Below, in pieces: positions 35,286 through 43,287 of a stretch of 64,000 nt of DNA. The notes under the pieces were generated by a model. That model made no database searches, was not told the DNA's origin, and saw only the letters and a list, made by a program, of their open reading frames with translations. The stretch covers positions 1-64,000 of the forward strand of contig NZ_JOFJ01000026.1 in NCBI RefSeq assembly GCF_000718255.1, in the 5' to 3' direction. Made by a program: the position numbers and the translations under genes. Position 1 is the stretch's first letter; the number at the start of each line of letters is the position of its first letter. This DNA is from Spirillospora albida (GTDB lineage Bacteria; Actinomycetota; Actinomycetes; Streptosporangiales; Streptosporangiaceae).

Positions 35286-35471
35286 CTACGGACGGACGGC
35301 CTCGAGGAACGCCGCCCATTCCTGACGGGTGAACCGCAGGACGGGGCCGCCGGCTCCCGCCTTGGAATCGCGCACGCCGATCATGCGGTCGGGAGAGCCG
35401 CCGACCTCGACGCAGTCGCCGTTGGGGGCGCTGTGGCTGGATTTCCGCCAGCGTTCGAATCGGGCCATCAT
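35286..35471 (-). CDS. DUF397 small protein
   Basis: This 61-residue protein has the DUF397 signature: WRKSSHSAPNGDCVEVG near the start, VRDSK, and the terminal FTRQEWAAFL. DUF397 proteins are small partners of XRE regulators of the WhiJ type in actinomycetes. Its start overlaps the stop of the upstream XRE gene, so the pair is translationally coupled. Confidence 0.94.
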   Translation of the reverse strand: MMARFERWRKSSHSAPNGDCVEVGGSPDRMIGVRDSKAGAGGPVLRFTRQEWAAFLEAVRP

Positions 35472-36349
35472 GCTGACGATTCTGTCAGGTCGTCCAGTTC
35501 CCGGGCAGCCTCTTCCAGGAGCGACAGGCTCCTGACGGAGGAAAGGGAGGCTTCTCGAAGCCTTTTGTACAGTTCGATGTACCGGCCGACCTCGGCTTCT
35601 TTCGTATGGACGATGTCGCTGTTCACCGTGTCGGCAATGGCCATGGGCGGATCCTGTGGATGGGGGAAGCTGTAGATCGCGAACGTCGACCGGGCCAGGA
35701 AGCCCCCTTTGATCCTGGCGTCGATGGGCAGGACGTGGATCGTCAAGCGGGGTTCCGACACCGCCGTTTCTACAAGATGCAGAAGCTGCCTGCTCATGAC
35801 GGCGGGAGCGACCGACAGGCGGCGCAGGACGAACTCGTCCAGGATGAGTTCGTACTTCAGGCGTCCCGCGCCGAAGGTGGTCTCCCGACGCAGTCGCCTG
35901 GCCTCCAGCATGCGATCCGGCTCATAGGTGAGCGGCCCGTCCGCCTTGTCCAGTTCGACCAGTGCGAGGGAGAACTCGGGAGTCTGCAGGATGCCGGGTA
36001 CACCGAACTGGTTGTACCCGCAGATGGAGTCGGCGCCGGACTCGATGTCGGCGTACAGGCGCTGCCGAGGCCCCATGGCGTCGCCGAAGGAGTCCCACCA
36101 TCCGTAGTCGGCGGCTTCTCGGGCGATGGCGATGATCTCCTGGTATCTGTCGGGCGGGACGTCCAGGGCGTCCAGGATGTTCATGACCACGCCGATGTTG
36201 GGGCGGCAGCGGGCGTTCTCCAGTTTCGAGATCGACATGCGGGAGCGGTACACGCGCTGGGACAGCTCGTCGGCGGTGAGGCCGCGTTCCTCCCGGAGTG
36301 CGCGGATTTCGGCGCCGAGGCGTCGGCGGCGGACGAAGGGGCTGGTCAC
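35468..36349 (-). CDS. XRE-family regulator with DUF5753 domain (WhiJ-like)
   Basis: This 293-residue regulator has an N-terminal helix-turn-helix (EIRALREERGLTADELSQRV, then SRMSISKLENARCRPN) and a DUF5753 C-terminal domain with GILQTPEFSLAL and EARRLRRETTFG. In Streptomyces such proteins, together with DUF397 partners and HATPase proteins, control development and secondary metabolism. It is coupled to the DUF397 gene and divergent from the ATPase gene. Confidence 0.94.
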   Translation of the reverse strand: MTSPFVRRRRLGAEIRALREERGLTADELSQRVYRSRMSISKLENARCRPNIGVVMNILDALDVPPDRYQEIIAIAREAADYGWWDSFGDAMGPRQRLYADIESGADSICGYNQFGVPGILQTPEFSLALVELDKADGPLTYEPDRMLEARRLRRETTFGAGRLKYELILDEFVLRRLSVAPAVMSRQLLHLVETAVSEPRLTIHVLPIDARIKGGFLARSTFAIYSFPHPQDPPMAIADTVNSDIVHTKEAEVGRYIELYKRLREASLSSVRSLSLLEEAARELDDLTESSA

Positions 36350-36664
36350 CGGGGACCTCCCGGGGGATGGAGGACGGCGCCGATCCGGTCGGCCTGTCCA
36401 CTCTGTGTTAGCACGCGGACTCCGAGGGTGTCCGGCGGATCGGTGGCACGGTCGAACGTGCGGCCGAATGATTCCGGCTCCCGCGGTAGCGTTCGCGCGG
36501 CGAACGCGTCGGTGGCTTTACGTAAAGCGCGGTGAGCGCGAATCCCGGGACCGTGCGGACCGCCGGGACCGGGTGCCGGAGAGGGGACGCGAGGCATCCG
36601 GGACGGCACGCACCGTGACGATGGAACGGCTCGAAGGCACAGGTTCCGACTCGTGAGGTGATCG
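36350..36664. promoter_or_regulatory. Divergent intergenic region with two palindromes
   Basis: This 315-base gap lies between the XRE gene and the HATPase gene. It holds an inverted repeat GCGTTCGC-GCG-GCGAACGC (36489-36507) and a perfect 14-base palindrome GCTTTACGTAAAGC (36515-36528). The second is AT-rich against the background and is a good candidate operator for the XRE regulator. No open gene is convincing here. Confidence 0.5.
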
Positions 36665-37087
36665 ATGCTGCTCGCCGTCCCCGCCCCCGCCGAAGCCGAC
36701 GCGCCCATGTTCTGGCGCCGCGCGTTCCCCGGGCGGACCGATCAGGTGCGGGTCGTCCGCGCCTTCGCCGCGCACCTCCTCGCGGGCTTCCCGCACCTGG
36801 ACGACGTCCTGCTCGTCCTGGACGAGCTCGCCGTGAACGCGCTCACGCACACCCGCTCGGGATGGGACGGCGGCCGGTTCACCGTCGACGTCCGCATGGA
36901 CGTGGCGGGCGTCATCGTCCGGGTGATGGACGAGGGCGGCGCCGGCGAACCCTGCCTCGGGGACGCCGACGAACTGGCGGAGAACGGCCGAGGTCTCCTC
37001 ACCGTCGCGGCCCTGGCCGCCACCTGGTCCTGGAAGGGCGACACCCGCGGCCGCACCGTCCGCGCCACCTTCCCCACCCCGACCTGA
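36665..37087 (+). CDS. HATPase_c domain protein (anti-sigma-factor kinase-like)
   Basis: This 140-residue protein is a stand-alone GHKL ATPase domain. The N-box is LDELAVNALTHTRSG, the G1 box is VMDEGGAGEP and the G2 box is ENGRGLLTVAALA. Such proteins phosphorylate anti-sigma antagonists or bind partners in SpoIIAB/RsbW-like switches, and in actinomycetes they often sit beside XRE/DUF397 pairs, as here. ATG 36665 is preceded by GAGGTG. No sigma factor or antagonist gene is adjacent, so its partner may be the XRE/DUF397 set. Confidence 0.92.
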   Translation: MLLAVPAPAEADAPMFWRRAFPGRTDQVRVVRAFAAHLLAGFPHLDDVLLVLDELAVNALTHTRSGWDGGRFTVDVRMDVAGVIVRVMDEGGAGEPCLGDADELAENGRGLLTVAALAATWSWKGDTRGRTVRATFPTPT

Positions 37088-37100
37088 CCGCGGCGTCGCC

Positions 37101-37619
37101 TCAGTGGGTGAACGGCTCCAGGCAGGTGCCTTCCCTCGTCGTTCCCTCGACTTCTATGAGGAGCCTGCTGGGACGGATGTCGCCGTGCACGCAAGCGCGG
37201 GTTCCGACGAGTACCACGAACACGACCCCTGGCGCGGGAGCGGTCCCCGATGCACCGGTGCGGAAGGACTGCACCTGGACGCGGTCACGTGCGTATCCCA
37301 GACCGAGCAGGGTCCGCTCAACGGACGTGACGGCGAAGTCGTGCCTCTCACGTAGCCGGGACAGTGCCGGACGGACCTTGGCCTCTGCGGCGCGCCCCAG
37401 ACGCTCGTCCTCGGCGGAGAGAGGGGCGCGGTTCTTCCAGGCGTTGTTCTCCCCTTGGTGGGGAGCCGAATCCCCTCCATTGCGGGTCGCCTCGTCGTAG
37501 GGCGACCGCGCCGGGACGGCGGAGGCCGGCTCGCCGCCCGAGCCGGCCGCCTCCGTGCCGCAGCCGCAGGCCAGGATCGCGAGCGCGGCGGCAAGGCTCG
37601 CTCGGCGCGGAAGTCTCAT
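37101..37619 (-). CDS. Hypothetical lipoprotein
   Basis: This 172-residue protein has a basic start (MRLPRRASLAAALAILACGC) and a lipobox around C18 (ILAC). The N-terminal 60 residues of the mature chain are polar and probably unstructured. The rest is a compact domain with one late Cys pair (TRACVHGDI and EGTCLEPF) that may form a disulphide. It resembles many actinomycete exported proteins of unknown function. It converges on the HATPase gene with a 13-base gap. Confidence 0.7.
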   Translation of the reverse strand: MRLPRRASLAAALAILACGCGTEAAGSGGEPASAVPARSPYDEATRNGGDSAPHQGENNAWKNRAPLSAEDERLGRAAEAKVRPALSRLRERHDFAVTSVERTLLGLGYARDRVQVQSFRTGASGTAPAPGVVFVVLVGTRACVHGDIRPSRLLIEVEGTTREGTCLEPFTH

Positions 37620-37729
37620 CGACCGATTGTCGCAGCCGGATCCGTGCGGGACACGCCCCGGGCTCAGCGTCGCGCACGCCTGAGCGGAGACGCCGGGAGT
37701 GATGCAATTAAGAACGCAGGTGGCGGCTC

Positions 37730-37787
37730 CGAGTCCTTGTGGCCGTACGGGTCCAGCACGTCGATCACTATCAGCACCCCGTCCCAC
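37730..37787 (-). pseudogene. Relic of a cysteine hydrolase gene (N-terminal fragment)
   Basis: Read on the minus strand this stretch encodes GVLIVIDVLDPYGHKDS, closely matching ALIVVDMLNPYDHKDA at the start of the hydrolase at 33782-34318, including the catalytic aspartate. The resemblance ends abruptly and no remainder of the enzyme follows. It is best read as the 5' scar of a duplicated or deleted hydrolase gene. Confidence 0.6.
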
Positions 37788-37801
37788 AACCCTGACGGTG
37801 A

Positions 37802-38629
37802 TCAGGGGCGCCCGGCGCCGGGGGCCGGGGCCGGGAAGGCCACGACCTGTCCCGTCGGTTCCGTGGCCTGCGCGTCGCCGTACTCCTGTCCGACGACGTA
37901 CAGGTGCGGGTAGTCATCGCGGCTCAGCGCGCAGGCGAAGGCTCCGCGATCCAGCTTCACCGTGTCGAGGACCTCGCCGCCCTCCCGTACCCGGACGCAG
38001 TGGCGCTCGCCCACGTCGGCGTACCAGACGGCGCCGTCGGAGTCGGCGCAGATGCCGTCGGGGTGGCCGTCTCCGAGGTCCGCCCATGTCCTCCGGTCGC
38101 CGAGGGAACCGTCGGGACCGATGGGGAAGGCGGTGAGCCGGCCGCCATGGGACTCGGCGACGATCAGCGTGGTGCCGTCCGCGGTGATGGCCATGCCGTT
38201 GGGGAAGGCGAGATCTCCGGCGACCGGTCGGGCCGTTCCGTCCGGCGTGACGAGCGCGACGATGCCCGGGGCCGGCTCTCCGCCGGGGAAGTCGAAGCCG
38301 ATGTTGTTGACGTAGGCGTTGCCGCGCGCGTCGACCACGATGTCGTTCCACGGCTTACCGGAGATGGCGGCCAGATCGGCATGGGCGACCATCGACCCAT
38401 CGGGGTCGCGGCGCAGCAGCCGCCGCCGCGCCGAGTCCACGACGAGCAGGCGCCCGTCCGGCAGGAAGTCGATGCACATCGGGAACGACGGGACGCTGAC
38501 CACCACCTCGTGGCCGCCCGCGGGGCCGAGCGCGATCACCTGGCCGGCTCCCCAGTCGGAGAACCAGAGCCGTCCGTCGTGCCAGCGCGGGGACTCGCCG
38601 AACACGATCCCGTCCATCAGTACCGTCAT
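37802..38629 (-). CDS. SMP-30/gluconolactonase-like protein
   Basis: This 275-residue six-bladed propeller of the SMP-30/LRE family shows VFGESPRWHDGRLWFSDW (metal-binding Glu), KPWNDIVVDARGNAYV (Asn), DLAFPNGMAI (Asn) and DGHPDGICAD (Asp), the four divalent-metal ligands of the family. It likely opens a sugar or other lactone in the cytoplasm; the substrate is unknown. It is 30 bases downstream of the PIN gene on the same strand, but the functions look unrelated. Confidence 0.92.
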   Translation of the reverse strand: MTVLMDGIVFGESPRWHDGRLWFSDWGAGQVIALGPAGGHEVVVSVPSFPMCIDFLPDGRLLVVDSARRRLLRRDPDGSMVAHADLAAISGKPWNDIVVDARGNAYVNNIGFDFPGGEPAPGIVALVTPDGTARPVAGDLAFPNGMAITADGTTLIVAESHGGRLTAFPIGPDGSLGDRRTWADLGDGHPDGICADSDGAVWYADVGERHCVRVREGGEVLDTVKLDRGAFACALSRDDYPHLYVVGQEYGDAQATEPTGQVVAFPAPAPGAGRP

Positions 38630-38659
38630 GAGAAGGCGGACTCCGCGCCGCCCCGAGAC

Positions 38660-39265
38660 TCATCGGTGTGCGCGACACCGGCGGCGTGGAGGTCGAGGAA
38701 GCGGATCTTCGGCGGATGGGGGCCGCCGACGATCCGAACAGTCCCGGAGTGCTGCGGCCGATTCGACCAGGCCGGCCCGTTCGAGGGCATCGAGTATGGC
38801 GGCATAGGTCTTGGGTGGCCGGGTTCGGCTGACCGCGATCTGGTGAACACAATCTCGGACGATGTTCTCGTCGAGGTGGAGCTGGTCGAGGACGAAGTCG
38901 TCAGGACCTTTCGCTTCGACACCGAACCCCGAGAGCGCGTCGGTGGGAAAGTCCTTGAGGTTCGAGGTGACGATGACCTCGGCGCCGGCCCTGATCGCGG
39001 CGGCCAGGACGTGACGGTCGTCGGCGTCGGGGAGTTTGAGTCCTTCGAAGTTCTCGACCAACGCGCCTGGAATCGCGGCGTTCATGCGTTCGCGGAGCCG
39101 CGAGAGCTTGTCCGAGGAGATATCGGGCTGATTGGCGGTGAGGTTCCGGCACACTTCGTCGAGGATCCGGTTCGTCCAGCGCGCTTGCACCAGGCCGGAC
39201 ATGGCGAGTCGTATCACCAGGTCGCGGACCTCGTTGCCGTACAGCACGTTCGCGTCATGGACCAC
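38660..39265 (-). CDS. PIN-domain ribonuclease toxin
   Basis: This 201-residue protein begins MVHDANVLYG with the catalytic Asp at D4. Further acidic residues are E37 (RILDEVCR) and D82/D83 (LPDADDRHVLAAAI), followed by TSNLKDFP, the PIN nuclease pattern. PIN toxins cleave RNA with magnesium. GTG 39265 starts 11 bases after the antitoxin stop, so the two are cotranscribed. The basic C-terminus (RRRPP...PRRRCRAHR) is longer than in typical VapC and may aid RNA binding. Confidence 0.88.
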   Translation of the reverse strand: MVHDANVLYGNEVRDLVIRLAMSGLVQARWTNRILDEVCRNLTANQPDISSDKLSRLRERMNAAIPGALVENFEGLKLPDADDRHVLAAAIRAGAEVIVTSNLKDFPTDALSGFGVEAKGPDDFVLDQLHLDENIVRDCVHQIAVSRTRPPKTYAAILDALERAGLVESAAALRDCSDRRRPPSAEDPLPRPPRRRCRAHR

Positions 39266-39276
39266 GACGAATGGTA

Positions 39277-39735
39277 TTAGTACAGGTCCAGTTCCTCGCT
39301 GAGTGCCACGAGATCGTCGGCGGCCTTGCGGCTGGCGGCGTCGCTCCGTTCCTTGTAGGCCATGAGGTCTTCGAACAGGATGCGCCGGTGACGCCCCACG
39401 AGGCGGCAGGGAATTTCGCCGGCATCGATCAGGCCGATGAGATAGGGCCTGGAAACATTCAGGATGTCGGCGGCCTGCCGTGTGGTCAGCTCGGCATGGT
39501 TGGGCATCGCCGTCACTCCACGGCCCTCGGCGAGCTGGGTGAGCATGTAGGCGAGCATGGTGACGACGTCACGTGGCAGGACCAGTGCTCCGTCGCCTGT
39601 CAGTTCGCCGGTGACGCGAATGTCATCAGCGCCGGGGTGTGCTGCGAGGTAGTCCTTGATCCGTCGTAGGGCGCGGGCTGCCTCTTGGGCGTTCACTTGC
39701 CCCGGTTCCAGGGACTTCGGGGTACGCGCGGTCAT
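39277..39735 (-). CDS. Excisionase-type DNA-binding antitoxin
   Basis: This 152-residue protein has a helix-turn-helix of the MerR/excisionase type in its C-terminal half (ELTTRQAADILNVSRPYLIGLIDAGEI) followed by a winged stretch, PCRLVGRHRRIL. Proteins with this domain directly upstream of a PIN gene form toxin-antitoxin pairs in which the DNA-binding protein represses the operon and neutralises the nuclease. ATG 39735 follows GGAGGAGC. Short direct repeats upstream are likely its operator. Confidence 0.88.
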   Translation of the reverse strand: MTARTPKSLEPGQVNAQEAARALRRIKDYLAAHPGADDIRVTGELTGDGALVLPRDVVTMLAYMLTQLAEGRGVTAMPNHAELTTRQAADILNVSRPYLIGLIDAGEIPCRLVGRHRRILFEDLMAYKERSDAASRKAADDLVALSEELDLY

Positions 39736-39751
39736 GGCAGCTCCTCCTACA

Positions 39752-39767
39752 TGCAGTATGTGCAGTA
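39752..39767. repeat. Tandem half-sites upstream of the antitoxin gene
   Basis: TGCAGTA occurs at 39752-39758 and 39761-39767, nine bases apart, starting 17 bases upstream of the antitoxin ATG. A further CTGCAGT lies at about 39791. The spacing suits an autoregulatory operator of the toxin-antitoxin operon. Confidence 0.4.
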
Positions 39768-39807
39768 GAAGCAATTAAAGCAACTGGATCCTGCAGTGTT
39801 CGGCGGC

Positions 39808-40545
39808 TCAGTCCTCGCGGCGGAGGAGGTAGGTGTCCATGATCCAGCCCTTGCGGGCTCGGGCGTCGGCGCGGGCGGCGCGGATGTCGTCGGCGACCTC
39901 CGAGACCGGGCCGGAGATCAGGATCTCGTCGGGGGTGCCCAGGTAGGCGCCCCAGTAGATGTGGTGGCCGGGCGCCGCGCCGGCGAACGAGTTGTGGGCG
40001 TCCAGCATGACGAGGACGTCGTCGGCGGTGGGGCCCTCGGCGGCGAGGCGGCGGCCCGTCGTGATGTGGACGGGGCGTCCGACGCGGGTCAGGCCGACGC
40101 GGTGGCGGGCCGTGAGCGCCGCGATGCTCGTGATGCCGGGGATCACCTCGTGCTCGAACTCGGCGTCGATCTCGGCGAGGGCGGCGAGGGTGCTGTCGTA
40201 GACGCCCGGGTCGCCCCAGACGAGCAGGGCGCCGGTCTCGCCGTCGGCCAGCTCGTCCCGGACGAACCGCTCGTAGATCTCGGCGCGGCGGGACCGCCAC
40301 GTCTCGACGGCGGCCGTGTAGGCGGGGGTGGTGCGGTCGCGTTCGGGGTCGTCCTCCTCGACGATCCGGTACGGGGGGGTGCCGTGCGCGGCGATCATGT
40401 CGTGCCGCAGGCGGGACAGGTCGCTCTTCGCCGTGCCCTTGTCCACCAGCAGGAACGCGTCGGCGGCGGCGATGGCCTTCGCGGCCTGGAACGTCAGGTG
40501 GTCGGGGTCGCCCGCGCCGATGCCGATGATCAGAAGCCGCTTCAC
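39808..40545 (-). CDS. cobF: Precorrin-6A synthase (deacetylating), CobF
   Basis: CobF is the aerobic-pathway enzyme that removes the acetyl group and methylates C1 of precorrin-5, giving precorrin-6A. The 245-residue protein starts MKRLLIIGIGAGDPDHLTFQ, the SAM-binding start of the CobF/precorrin methyltransferase fold. It continues with LLVWGDPGVYDSTLAAL, EHEVIPGITSIAALTARH and HITTGRRL. GTG 40545 is chosen because the MxRLLIIGIG start follows directly; a start further upstream would add an unrelated tail. It is divergent from cobL with a 62-base gap. The presence of CobF marks the oxygen-dependent route. Confidence 0.94.
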   Translation of the reverse strand: MKRLLIIGIGAGDPDHLTFQAAKAIAAADAFLLVDKGTAKSDLSRLRHDMIAAHGTPPYRIVEEDDPERDRTTPAYTAAVETWRSRRAEIYERFVRDELADGETGALLVWGDPGVYDSTLAALAEIDAEFEHEVIPGITSIAALTARHRVGLTRVGRPVHITTGRRLAAEGPTADDVLVMLDAHNSFAGAAPGHHIYWGAYLGTPDEILISGPVSEVADDIRAARADARARKGWIMDTYLLRRED

Positions 40546-40607
40546 CCGGAGGATTCTGCCAGAAGGGCAGGGATAGGGTTGTCGTCGCATTTCACCTGAG
40601 GAGGCCC

Positions 40608-41825
40608 GTGGACGCTCGTGTCATCACCGTCGTGGGGATCGGCGCGGACGGGTGGGACGGGCTCCCGGCCGCCTCGCGCGCGGCGATCGCCGAGGCGGAC
40701 GTGCTGCTCGGCGGCCGCAGGCAGCTCGATCTTGTGCCGGGCGGCGCGGAGCGCGTCGCGTGGCCGTCGCCGCTGGTGCCCGCACTGCCGGGGCTGATCG
40801 AGAAGCATGCGGGGCGCCGGATCGTCGTGCTGGCCAGCGGCGACCCCATGTTCTACGGGATCGGGTCGACGCTGGTGCGGCTGGCCGGCTCCGGGCGGGT
40901 GAGGGTCCTGCCGCATCCGTCGTCGGTGTCGCTGGCGTGCGCGCGGCTCGGGTGGCCTTCCGAGGACGTCGATGTCGTGAGCCTGGTCGGGCGTCCGGCG
41001 GGAACCCTGAACGCGGTCGTCGCCCCAGGGCGGCGGGTCCTCGTGCTCGGTTCGGGACGCGAGGCCCCCGCGGTCGTCGCGGCGCTGCTGGCCGGACGCG
41101 GATTCGGGCCGAGCCGGATGACCGTCCTGTCCGATCTGGGCGCCGGGACCGAGGTGCTGCGGGACGGCGTCGCCGGGGAGTGGACGGACGAGGCGGACTC
41201 CGCGCTGAACATCGTCGCCGTCGAGTGCCTGCCCGGCCCCGGCGCGGTGGTCCTTCCCCGGACGCCGGGGCTGCCCGACGACGTGTTCGAGCATGACGGG
41301 CAGCTGACCAAGAGCGAGGTCCGCGCGGTGACGCTGTCGCGGCTCGGGCCGCTGCCGGGCGAGCTGCTCTGGGACGTGGGCGCCGGGGCCGGGAGCATCG
41401 CGATCGAGTGGGCGCGGGCGCATCCGTCGTGCCGGGCCGTCGCGGTCGAGAGCCACCCCGAGCGCGTGGCGCGGATCGGGTCGAACGCGGCGGCGCTCGG
41501 TGTCCCGGCGGCCGTGGAGGTCGTGGCCGGGCGGGCGCCCGGCGCCCTCGGCGGCCTGCCGGAACCCGACGCGGTGTTCATCGGCGGCGGCCTCACCTCG
41601 CCCGGCGTCCTGGAGCGCTGCTGGGACGCCCTCAAGCCCGGCGGGCGGCTGGTCGCCGCCGCCGTCACCCTCGAATCCGAGGTGAAGGTCGCGGAGGGCC
41701 GCCGGACGCGCGGCGGCGATCTCGTCCGCGTCGGGATCGAGCGCGCCGCGCCGCTCGGCGGGTTCACCGCCTGGCGCCCCGCCATGACCGTCACCCTCTG
41801 GACCGTTCGAAAGGACGCCCCTTGA
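40608..41825 (+). CDS. cobL: Precorrin-6Y C5,15-methyltransferase (decarboxylating), CobL
   Basis: This 405-residue bifunctional methyltransferase adds methyls at C5 and C15 of precorrin-6B (dihydro form) and removes the C12 acetate carboxyl. The N-terminal half (1-195) is CbiE-like (VVGIGADGWDGLPAASRAAI, LASGDPMFYGIGSTL). The C-terminal half (about 205-400) is CbiT-like with the SAM loop DVGAGAGSIAIEWARAHP. GTG 40608 follows GAGGAGG. cobM begins within its stop and cobK follows, all in pathway order. Confidence 0.95.
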   Translation: MDARVITVVGIGADGWDGLPAASRAAIAEADVLLGGRRQLDLVPGGAERVAWPSPLVPALPGLIEKHAGRRIVVLASGDPMFYGIGSTLVRLAGSGRVRVLPHPSSVSLACARLGWPSEDVDVVSLVGRPAGTLNAVVAPGRRVLVLGSGREAPAVVAALLAGRGFGPSRMTVLSDLGAGTEVLRDGVAGEWTDEADSALNIVAVECLPGPGAVVLPRTPGLPDDVFEHDGQLTKSEVRAVTLSRLGPLPGELLWDVGAGAGSIAIEWARAHPSCRAVAVESHPERVARIGSNAAALGVPAAVEVVAGRAPGALGGLPEPDAVFIGGGLTSPGVLERCWDALKPGGRLVAAAVTLESEVKVAEGRRTRGGDLVRVGIERAAPLGGFTAWRPAMTVTLWTVRKDAP

Positions 41826-42577
41826 CCGTCTTCTTCGTCGGGGCCGGCCCCGGCGCCGCCGACCTCGTCACCGTGCGGGGGCTCCGCGTCCTGGAGGCCG
41901 CGCCCGTGTGCCTGTACGCGGGGTCGCTCGTCCCGCGCGAGCTGCTGGACGCCTGCCCGCCCGGCGCCCGCCTGGTCGACACCGCGAACTTGACCCTGGA
42001 CGAGATCGTCGCCGAGCTCGTCGCGGCGCACGAGGCCGGGCGGGACGTGGCGCGGCTGCACTCGGGAGACCCGTCGGTGTTCAGCGCGGTCGCCGAGCAG
42101 ATGCGGCGGCTCGACGCGGCGGGCGTCCCGTACGAGGTCGTGCCGGGCGTCCCGGCGTTCGCGGCGGCGGCGGCGTCGCTCGGCCGGGAGCTGACCGTGC
42201 CGGGCGTCGGCCAGACCGTGATCCTCACCCGGACGGCCGTGCGCGCCACGCCCATGCCGCCCGGCGAGGACCTCGCGACGCTCGGCGCGAGCGGCGCCAC
42301 GATGGTGCTGCACCTCGCCGTCCAGCGGATCGGGGAGGTCGCGGCGGAGCTGGTCCCGCGCTACGGCGCCGACTGCCCGGTGGCGGTGGTCGCCCGCGCG
42401 AGCCGCCCCGACGAGGTGATCCTGCGCGGGACGCTCGACGACATCGCCGGGCTGGTGGAGGACGCGGGCGTGAAGCGCACCGCTGTGATCGTCGTGGGCC
42501 GGGTGCTGACCGCGTCGGCGTTCCCCGACAGCCACCTCTACAGCTCCGACCGGGACCGGCCGTGCGGCGCGTCCTGA
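41822..42577 (+). CDS. cobM: Precorrin-4 C11-methyltransferase, CobM
   Basis: CobM methylates C11 of precorrin-4. The 251-residue protein, starting at TTG 41822, shows VFFVGAGPGAADLVTVRG, VCLYAGSLVPRELL, ARLHSGDPSVFSAVAEQ and EVVPGVPAFAAAAASLGREL, the canonical CobM/CbiF signature. The start overlaps the cobL stop by 4 bases. cobK begins 16 bases before its own stop. Confidence 0.95.
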   Translation: MTVFFVGAGPGAADLVTVRGLRVLEAAPVCLYAGSLVPRELLDACPPGARLVDTANLTLDEIVAELVAAHEAGRDVARLHSGDPSVFSAVAEQMRRLDAAGVPYEVVPGVPAFAAAAASLGRELTVPGVGQTVILTRTAVRATPMPPGEDLATLGASGATMVLHLAVQRIGEVAAELVPRYGADCPVAVVARASRPDEVILRGTLDDIAGLVEDAGVKRTAVIVVGRVLTASAFPDSHLYSSDRDRPCGAS

Positions 42578-43287
42578 TCCTCGGCGGGACGGCCGAGGCG
42601 CGGGCGCTGGCCGCCCTCCTCGCCGGCGTCCCCGGCCTGCGCGTCGTGTCGTCCCTCGCGGGGCGCGTCACCGACCCGCGCCTGCCCGAGGGAGAGGTGC
42701 GCATCGGCGGGTTCGGCGGCGCCGACGGGCTCGCCGCGTGGCTCCGCGAGCACCGCGTCGACCGGTTCGTGGACGCCACCCACCCGTTCGCGGAGCGGAT
42801 GAGCGCGTCGGCGGCGCGGGCCTCGGCGCTGACCGGCGTGCCGCTCCTCGCATTGCGTCGTCCCGGCTGGGATGCGGACGACGGCTGGCAGAGGGTCTCG
42901 TCTCTCCCGGAGGCCGCCGCGTCCCTGCCGCCGGGCGCGCGCGTGTTCCTCACGACCGGACGCCGCAGCATCCCCGTGTTCGCGGAGAGGACCGACGCCT
43001 GGTTCCTCGCCCGCTCCGTCGACCCGCCCGAGCCGCCCGTCCCGGGCAACGTGCACGTCCTCCTGGCGCGCGGCCCCTACACGATCGACGGTGAGCGCGC
43101 GCTGATCGACGAGCACCGCCTGGACGTCCTGGTCACCAAGGACAGCGGCGGCGCCATGACCCGCGCGAAGCTCACCGCCGCCCGCGAGGACGGGCTGGCC
43201 GTCGTCATGGTCGACCGCCCGCCGCTGCCGGACGGCGTCCGGGCGACGGGCGATCCCGCCGAGGCGGCCGCCTGGGCTCAGGGGTAG
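42562..43287 (+). CDS. cobK: Precorrin-6A reductase, CobK
   Basis: CobK reduces precorrin-6A to precorrin-6B with NADPH. The 241-residue protein starts RRVLILGGTAEARALAALL (dinucleotide-binding loop). It includes VDATHPFAERMS and the late VTKDSGGAMTRAKLTAA, both conserved in CobK/CbiJ. GTG 42562 gives a 16-base overlap with cobM. Its end overlaps the convergent cobIJ by 10 bases. Confidence 0.94.
   Translation: MRRVLILGGTAEARALAALLAGVPGLRVVSSLAGRVTDPRLPEGEVRIGGFGGADGLAAWLREHRVDRFVDATHPFAERMSASAARASALTGVPLLALRRPGWDADDGWQRVSSLPEAAASLPPGARVFLTTGRRSIPVFAERTDAWFLARSVDPPEPPVPGNVHVLLARGPYTIDGERALIDEHRLDVLVTKDSGGAMTRAKLTAAREDGLAVVMVDRPPLPDGVRATGDPAEAAAWAQG

Noticed and set aside
40546..40607. A riboswitch in the cobF/cobL gap.
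   Set aside because: Only 62 bases are available and no B12 box is present.
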